The position numbers and the translations under genes were made by a program. From NCBI GenBank assembly GCA_003252395.1, contig QKEL01000014.1, forward strand, positions 310,001 through 374,000: a stretch of DNA of 64,000 bases. The letters are read 5' to 3'. This stretch comes from Spirochaetales bacterium (GTDB lineage: Bacteria; Spirochaetota; Spirochaetia; Treponematales; Treponemataceae). This document shows, piece by piece, positions 59,537 to 64,000 of this stretch; the stretch's first letter is position 1, and each line of letters starts with the position of its first letter. The notes under the pieces are model-generated. The model was not told where the DNA came from. It saw only the letters and a list, made by a program, of their open reading frames with translations, and ran no database searches.

Positions 59537-62500
59537 ATGAATGGATTAACGATACAAGCCGTGAGCGAACGGCGCAGCAAGGCCCCGACCGGCGAATTTA
59601 CCGATTTCATGGGGGAACCTTTCTATAAAATCTCTAACCATGACGGCATGAGCGCCTTTTTCATGACCATAGCGAGCGCCTCCGACGTTTGGAACTACGT
59701 ATGGTCCAACGGCGGCCTCACCGCGGGAAGGATCAATGCCGATCACGCGCTGTTCCCCTATTACACCGCCGATAAGGTTTCCGACGGCCGTACGATCACC
59801 GGTCCCGCCGTCGCGATTCGGGGCAAGGGCGAAGGCGGCACCTGGCTGTGGGAACCCTTCGCCGAGCGGGGCCGCGACTCCTGGAAGCTGGAACGGAACG
59901 TTTACAAAAACAGCAACGGGTCCAAGCTCTACTTCGAGGAGCGGAACCTGGACCTGGGCCTCGCCTACCGGTACGGGTGGACTTCCAGCGACCGCTTCGG
60001 CCTGGTCCGCCCCGTTACGGTCGTCAACGAGGCCGGCCGCACGACGGAAATCGAGATACTGGACGGTTGCCGGAATATACTGCCCGCCTGCGTCAGTGCC
60101 GCCTTGCAGAACGATAACAGCGTCCTTCTCGACGCCTACAAGAAAACGGACATAGACCCCGCCTCTTCCCTGGCGATCTTCTCGGTGTCTTCCATCGTCA
60201 CGGACAAGGCGGAGCCCAGCGAGGGACTCCTCGCCAACGTGGGCTGGTTTTCCTGCGAGGGAGACGTGTACCTGGACCCCCTCGCCCTGGAAGCGTTCCG
60301 CCTCGGCGACCCGCTCCCCGACACGGCCGTATTGAAAGGGCTCAGGCCTTCCCTCTTCGTCCGGCGCGACCTTTCACTCGCCCCGGGCGCCGCGGAAACG
60401 TGGTACCAGGTTCTCGACACGGATTACGACGCCGCCCGCATGGTCTCCCTGGCGAACCGGCTCGCGGACCGGAAAGCCCTGACGAAGGAAATAATCGCCG
60501 ACGTGGAGGAGGGAAACCGCCTCCTCGACTCGTACATCGCCGCCGCCGACGGCATTCAGGACACCGCGGATATCGCGACCTGCGTGCACCACAAGGCCAA
60601 CGTGATGTTCAATATCATGCGCGGCGGCTTGCCGGCCGACGGCGACCGCATAAACCTGGACGACTTCGCCGCCTTTTGCGAAAACCGAAACCGCAAACAC
60701 GCGCCCCGGGCGATTCGGGCGGCGGAGAGCCTTCGCCGGGACGATTCCGTCAATCCGTCCTACCGGGAAGTGCTCGCAAAGGTACGCGCCACGGGCGACG
60801 CCCAGGCGGTGAGACTCTGCCTGGAATACCTGCCCTTCACCTTCTCGCGCCGCCACGGCGACCCGAGCCGTCCCTGGAACCGTTTCTCCATCGAGCTCAA
60901 GGACTCCCGGGGCAACCGGAAGCTCAATTACCAGGGAAATTGGCGCGACATATTCCAGAACTGGGAAGCCCTCGCCCTCTCCTGGCCGGTTTTCCTGGAA
61001 GGCATGATCGCGAAATTCCTCAACGCCTCCACCGCCGACGGCTTTAACCCGTACCGCGTGACCCGCGACGGGATCGATTGGGAGGTGGTGGAACCCGACA
61101 ATCCCTGGTCGAATATCGGCTACTGGGGCGACCATCAGGTCATCTACCTCGCGAAGCTTTTGGAATTGCGCAACCGCTTCGAGCGGAAGGAACTGCTCGA
61201 AGGGCTTTCCTCCGCGCGCTTCTCCAGCGGAAACGTGCCCTATCGGCTCAAGGGCCACGCCGAGATCGTCGCGAACCCCCGCTCCACCATCGAGTTCGAC
61301 TTTGACGCGCACCGCAGGATTGAACGGGAGGAAGCGGAATACGGCACCGACGCGAAACTCCTTCGCGGGGCCGACGGGGAAGTGACCCTCGTCTCCATGA
61401 CCGCGAAATTCCTCTCGATTATCTGCGCGAAAATGGCGAGCTACGTGCCGGGGGGCGGAATCTGGCTCAATACCCAGCGGCCCGAATGGAACGACGCGAA
61501 CAACGCCCTGGCGGGGTACGGCCTTTCCATGGTCACCCTTTCCTACCTTCGGCGCTTCCTCGTATTCCTTACCGACCTCTACCGATCCGCGCCCGCGGAC
61601 GCCTTCGACGTACCCTCCGAAACCGCCGCGTTCTTCCGCGGCCTCGCCGAAACGTACGCGGGAGCCGACCCCGCGTCGCTTAACGAGCCCCGCTCCCGCC
61701 GCGCCTTCGTGGATTCCTGCGGGACCCTTTTCGAGACGGCCCGCGCCTCCCTTTACCGGAACGGGTACGCCGCCGAAACCGTCAACCTTTCGCGAGACGA
61801 GATCGTCGCGGGCTTTACCGCCTTCCTCGCCCACGCGGAAGCCACGATCGCCGCGAACCGCCGGAGCGACGGGCTGTACCACGCCTATAACACCCTGGCC
61901 ATCGCGGGCGACGGGGGCATGAGCGTCGGAACCCTCAACGAAATGCTGGAAGGACAGGTCGCCGTACTCTCTTCCGGCCAGCTCGATTCCGCGGAAGCCC
62001 TATCCCTGCTGAGGGCGATGAAAAAAAGCGCCCTGTGGCGGGAAGACCAGTACTCCTATATCCTGTACCCGAACCGGGAACTCCCCCACTTTCTCGCCAA
62101 GAACGCCGTCTCGGAGGCGGAAGCGCGGCGCATTCCCCTGCTCGCGGCCATGCTCGACGCGAAAGACGCCTCGATCGTCGTCAAGGACGAGAACGGACGC
62201 TGCCACTTTCATAGCGGGTTCAGGAACGCCGCGCACATGGACCCGGTCTTCGCCCGCCTCGCTGCCCGTGGCGGCGCGGAAGCGGCGCTCGCGGCCGGGT
62301 CACGCGACGCGGTGTACGCGCTCTACGAAAAAACCTTCGACCACCGGAGCTTCACCGGCCGATCCGGCACCTTTTACGCCTATGAAGGGCTCGGGAGCAT
62401 CTACTGGCACATGGTGGCGAAGCTCATGCTGGCGGTACAGGAATACGCCCTCGCCGAAAGCGATCCCGCCGTCCGAAAGGAGCTCGCAGAGGCTTACTAC

Positions 62501-62953
62501 GATATCCGAAAGGGGATCGGCTTCAACAAGACGCCGACCGAATACGGCGCCTTCCCGACCGACCCCTACTCCCATACGCCAGCCGGACAGGGCGCGAAGC
62601 AGCCGGGCATGACCGGACAGGTAAAAGAGGAAATCATCACCCGCTGGGGAGAGTTGGGCCTGCGCGTTCGCGACGGCGCGCTTGAAATTTGGCCAAGCCT
62701 TCTCAAGCGATCGGAATTCGGCGCCTCGGGGCGGCTTTCCTTTACGTGGTGCGGCGTTCCCTTCTCCTATCGGCTCGCGAACCCGGGCGAGGAGCCTTCG
62801 GTCTCCATGTACGGCCCCGCGAAACCGGGAAAGCCCGCCGAACCGGTTACCCGCGCCGGGGGGTCGCTCACGGCCGGGGAATCGCGGTCGATCTTCCTGC
62901 ACGACGGCTCCATTTCGCGAATCGAGGCGGTCGTGGCTCCCTGCGGCCTGTAA
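59537..62953 (+). CDS. Large cytoplasmic inverting glycoside phosphorylase (GH94/GH149/GH161-like)
   Basis: This 1138-residue protein has no signal peptide. It resembles the cellobiose-phosphorylase superfamily: an N-terminal beta-sandwich, a helical linker and an (alpha/alpha)6 barrel with NYQGNWRDIFQNWEALALSW and GGGIWLNTQRPEWNDANNAL in part (WND-like catalytic region), then a C-terminal sandwich. The great length and the locus favour beta-1,3-glucan phosphorylases (GH149 or GH161) over GH94 cellobiose enzymes. It would split imported oligosaccharides with phosphate into glucose-1-phosphate. The ATG at 59537 has an AGGAGG site 6 nt upstream. The exact GH family needs a profile search. Confidence 0.83.
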   Translation: MNGLTIQAVSERRSKAPTGEFTDFMGEPFYKISNHDGMSAFFMTIASASDVWNYVWSNGGLTAGRINADHALFPYYTADKVSDGRTITGPAVAIRGKGEGGTWLWEPFAERGRDSWKLERNVYKNSNGSKLYFEERNLDLGLAYRYGWTSSDRFGLVRPVTVVNEAGRTTEIEILDGCRNILPACVSAALQNDNSVLLDAYKKTDIDPASSLAIFSVSSIVTDKAEPSEGLLANVGWFSCEGDVYLDPLALEAFRLGDPLPDTAVLKGLRPSLFVRRDLSLAPGAAETWYQVLDTDYDAARMVSLANRLADRKALTKEIIADVEEGNRLLDSYIAAADGIQDTADIATCVHHKANVMFNIMRGGLPADGDRINLDDFAAFCENRNRKHAPRAIRAAESLRRDDSVNPSYREVLAKVRATGDAQAVRLCLEYLPFTFSRRHGDPSRPWNRFSIELKDSRGNRKLNYQGNWRDIFQNWEALALSWPVFLEGMIAKFLNASTADGFNPYRVTRDGIDWEVVEPDNPWSNIGYWGDHQVIYLAKLLELRNRFERKELLEGLSSARFSSGNVPYRLKGHAEIVANPRSTIEFDFDAHRRIEREEAEYGTDAKLLRGADGEVTLVSMTAKFLSIICAKMASYVPGGGIWLNTQRPEWNDANNALAGYGLSMVTLSYLRRFLVFLTDLYRSAPADAFDVPSETAAFFRGLAETYAGADPASLNEPRSRRAFVDSCGTLFETARASLYRNGYAAETVNLSRDEIVAGFTAFLAHAEATIAANRRSDGLYHAYNTLAIAGDGGMSVGTLNEMLEGQVAVLSSGQLDSAEALSLLRAMKKSALWREDQYSYILYPNRELPHFLAKNAVSEAEARRIPLLAAMLDAKDASIVVKDENGRCHFHSGFRNAAHMDPVFARLAARGGAEAALAAGSRDAVYALYEKTFDHRSFTGRSGTFYAYEGLGSIYWHMVAKLMLAVQEYALAESDPAVRKELAEAYYDIRKGIGFNKTPTEYGAFPTDPYSHTPAGQGAKQPGMTGQVKEEIITRWGELGLRVRDGALEIWPSLLKRSEFGASGRLSFTWCGVPFSYRLANPGEEPSVSMYGPAKPGKPAEPVTRAGGSLTAGESRSIFLHDGSISRIEAVVAPCGL

Positions 62954-62972
62954 AAGAAACGGGCAAATCGGG

Positions 62973-62978
62973 TATACT
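62973..62978 (+). promoter_or_regulatory. -10 hexamer TATACT, leaderless start
   Basis: TATACT ends 6 nt before the ATG at 62985, and no Shine-Dalgarno is present. Confidence 0.55.
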
Positions 62979-62984
62979 TGGCCC

Positions 62985-63647
62985 ATGATCCGCCATCTTT
63001 TGCTTGATTTGGACAACACCCTCTATCCCGCCTCCGGCGGGATGGACGAGGGGATAACCCGGCGCATGATCGGCTACGTGGCTTCCTGGCTGGGAGTTCC
63101 GGCCGACGAGGCGGTCAAGCGCCGGATAGAGGGGCTTCCGGGCTACGGAACCACCCTGGAATGGCTGAAGGCCGAGCACGGACTGCGGGACGAGCAAGAC
63201 TATTTCGACAAGGTGCATCCCGAGTCCGAGATCGACGAATTGCAAAAGGACCCCGCGCTTCGGGATTACCTTCTCGGGCTCGGCCTCCCCATGACCCTTC
63301 TCACGAACGCGCCCATGAGTCACGCCCAACGGCTTCTCCGCTTTTTCAATATCGAGGACGTTTTCCTGGGGGTTTTCGACGTTACCTACCACAAGGGCAA
63401 GGGGAAACCGCACCCCTCCAGCTTCCTCGACACCCTTGCCGCGGTCGGCCACTCGGTGGAAGACACCCTATTCGTGGACGACCACCCAAAATACGTCCGC
63501 GGCTACCGGGCCATCGGCGGGCAGGCCGCGTTGGTGGACGAAAAGGATCGCTTCGCCGATTTGGCCCGGGACGAGGGCTTTTATCGCATCAAATCCATCT
63601 ATGGCCTTCGCGCGCTCCTCGTCGAACGGGGAATTCTCGATTCTTGA
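62985..63647 (+). CDS. HAD-family pyrimidine 5'-nucleotidase-like hydrolase
   Basis: A 220-residue HAD enzyme. Motif I is LLDLDNTLYPASGGMD (Asp7, Asp9), motif II is LLTNAPMSHAQR, the lysine is in GKGKPHPSS and motif IV is LFVDDHPKYV. The NTLYP signature places it with SDT1/PHM8-like pyrimidine nucleotidases that dephosphorylate UMP or CMP. It lies 31 nt after the phosphorylase gene, with its own -10 box. The stop codon overlaps the promoter of the next gene. Confidence 0.87.
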   Translation: MIRHLLLDLDNTLYPASGGMDEGITRRMIGYVASWLGVPADEAVKRRIEGLPGYGTTLEWLKAEHGLRDEQDYFDKVHPESEIDELQKDPALRDYLLGLGLPMTLLTNAPMSHAQRLLRFFNIEDVFLGVFDVTYHKGKGKPHPSSFLDTLAAVGHSVEDTLFVDDHPKYVRGYRAIGGQAALVDEKDRFADLARDEGFYRIKSIYGLRALLVERGILDS

Positions 63648-63672
63648 CACCCCCGGTCCAACGGGGTAAAAC
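63644..63672 (+). promoter_or_regulatory. Promoter TTGACA-17-TAAAAC of the acyltransferase gene
   Basis: The consensus -35 overlaps the stop codon of the HAD gene. The -10 is weaker. A normal leader with a GGAG site follows. Confidence 0.6.
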
Positions 63673-63719
63673 TGTTTATCGCTTCCCCTCGGGGAAAGTT
63701 GCGTCTTACGGAGATCCGA

Positions 63720-64000
63720 ATGAACCCGAATTCCCTGGCCGGCAAGTACGGCTACCTGTTTCCGGAACTGGAGCGCCTTTCCCGCGCCCAAAACGTCATA
63801 ACCGAAGAAAACGTCCTTCAGCCCGCGAACGAGGGCATCAGAAAGCACATGGACGCCATGTGCGGCGAGCATATGCTCCCGGGCTCGGAATTCCGCGGCC
63901 TCGAGCACGCCGCCCAATTCCTCGAGGCGATACAATCGGGGAAACGCGGCATTATCCTCATGGAACACTACAGCAACTTTGACCTTCCCGGGCTCATGTG
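63720..64000 (+). CDS. Glycerol-3-phosphate acyltransferase-like protein (3'-truncated)
   Basis: The first 93 codons of a gene cut by the window end. The segment GIILMEHYSNFDLPGLM has the H-x4-D motif of PlsB/PlsC acyltransferases, which add acyl chains to glycerol phosphates in membrane lipid synthesis. The preceding 75 residues are helical (LERLSRAQNVITEENV). The ATG follows a GGAG site by 6 nt. Full-length family assignment is not possible here. Confidence 0.65.
   Translation, partial: MNPNSLAGKYGYLFPELERLSRAQNVITEENVLQPANEGIRKHMDAMCGEHMLPGSEFRGLEHAAQFLEAIQSGKRGIILMEHYSNFDLPGLM

Noticed and set aside
1-64000. tRNA, rRNA, insertion sequences, phage genes or integrase sites
   Set aside because: No such feature could be recognised by eye on either strand; a covariance-model search would be needed to exclude small RNAs.

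Overview
This 64 kb window is a high-GC, gene-dense bacterial chromosome segment. The gene content points to an anaerobic, fermentative spirochaete of the Treponema type. The clues are a di-iron ODP protein paired with a soluble chemoreceptor (a pair characterised in Treponema denticola), a multimeric NADH-linked [FeFe] hydrogenase, sodium-pump decarboxylase subunits, many lipoproteins, and an LplABC/YesMN sugar system. This assignment is inference from gene content; no rRNA or tRNA gene was seen. Both ends are cut inside genes: a methyltransferase on the left and an acyltransferase on the right.

Left part (1-16.5 kb): a tight operon of methyltransferase, mnmA, ODP sensor and chemoreceptor; a convergent ammonium transporter with a C-terminal PAS domain, preceded by five 15-bp palindromes; a Cof-type HAD phosphatase; thioredoxin; a CBS-ATPase/DRTGG/PHP cassette of the kind often found beside [FeFe] hydrogenases; an acyl-CoA synthetase; a NlpC/P60 hydrolase with a barrel-like tail; and a small group of Crp regulator, envelope proteins and a lower-GC DUF4932 lipoprotein.

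Middle part (16.5-42 kb): a five-gene hydrogenase operon with a clear promoter flanked by TTATCG motifs; decarboxylase beta and gamma subunits; small exported proteins; and a long minus-strand series covering sulfur amino acid synthesis (two MetY-like enzymes, CysK, a metal-binding HMA protein, and two Rrf2 regulators in a translationally coupled pair), Rsm22, patatin, two membrane signalling proteins, an ArsC-like protein and a DHH phosphoesterase. SlyX, a receiver protein, an rRNA/tRNA methyltransferase, MscS, a second acyl-CoA synthetase and PdxA follow.

Right part (42-63 kb): a locus that reads as a complete beta-1,3-glucan utilisation system. It has a YesM/YesN two-component system, carbohydrate-binding lipoproteins, a GH64 lipoprotein with a ricin lectin domain, a GH16 lipoprotein plus a decayed second GH16, a clan-A glycosidase joined to an outer-membrane barrel, a CBM9 lipoprotein, an LplABC-type oligosaccharide transporter and a large cytoplasmic glycoside phosphorylase. 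Five transcription starts in this locus share an ungapped 30-nt element at a fixed distance from a -10 hexamer, which I propose is the YesN binding site. A perfect LacI-type operator sits in front of the divergent phosphorylase gene.

A second window-wide pattern is that at least ten genes have a -10 hexamer only 6-7 nt before the start codon and no Shine-Dalgarno sequence, which predicts leaderless mRNAs.
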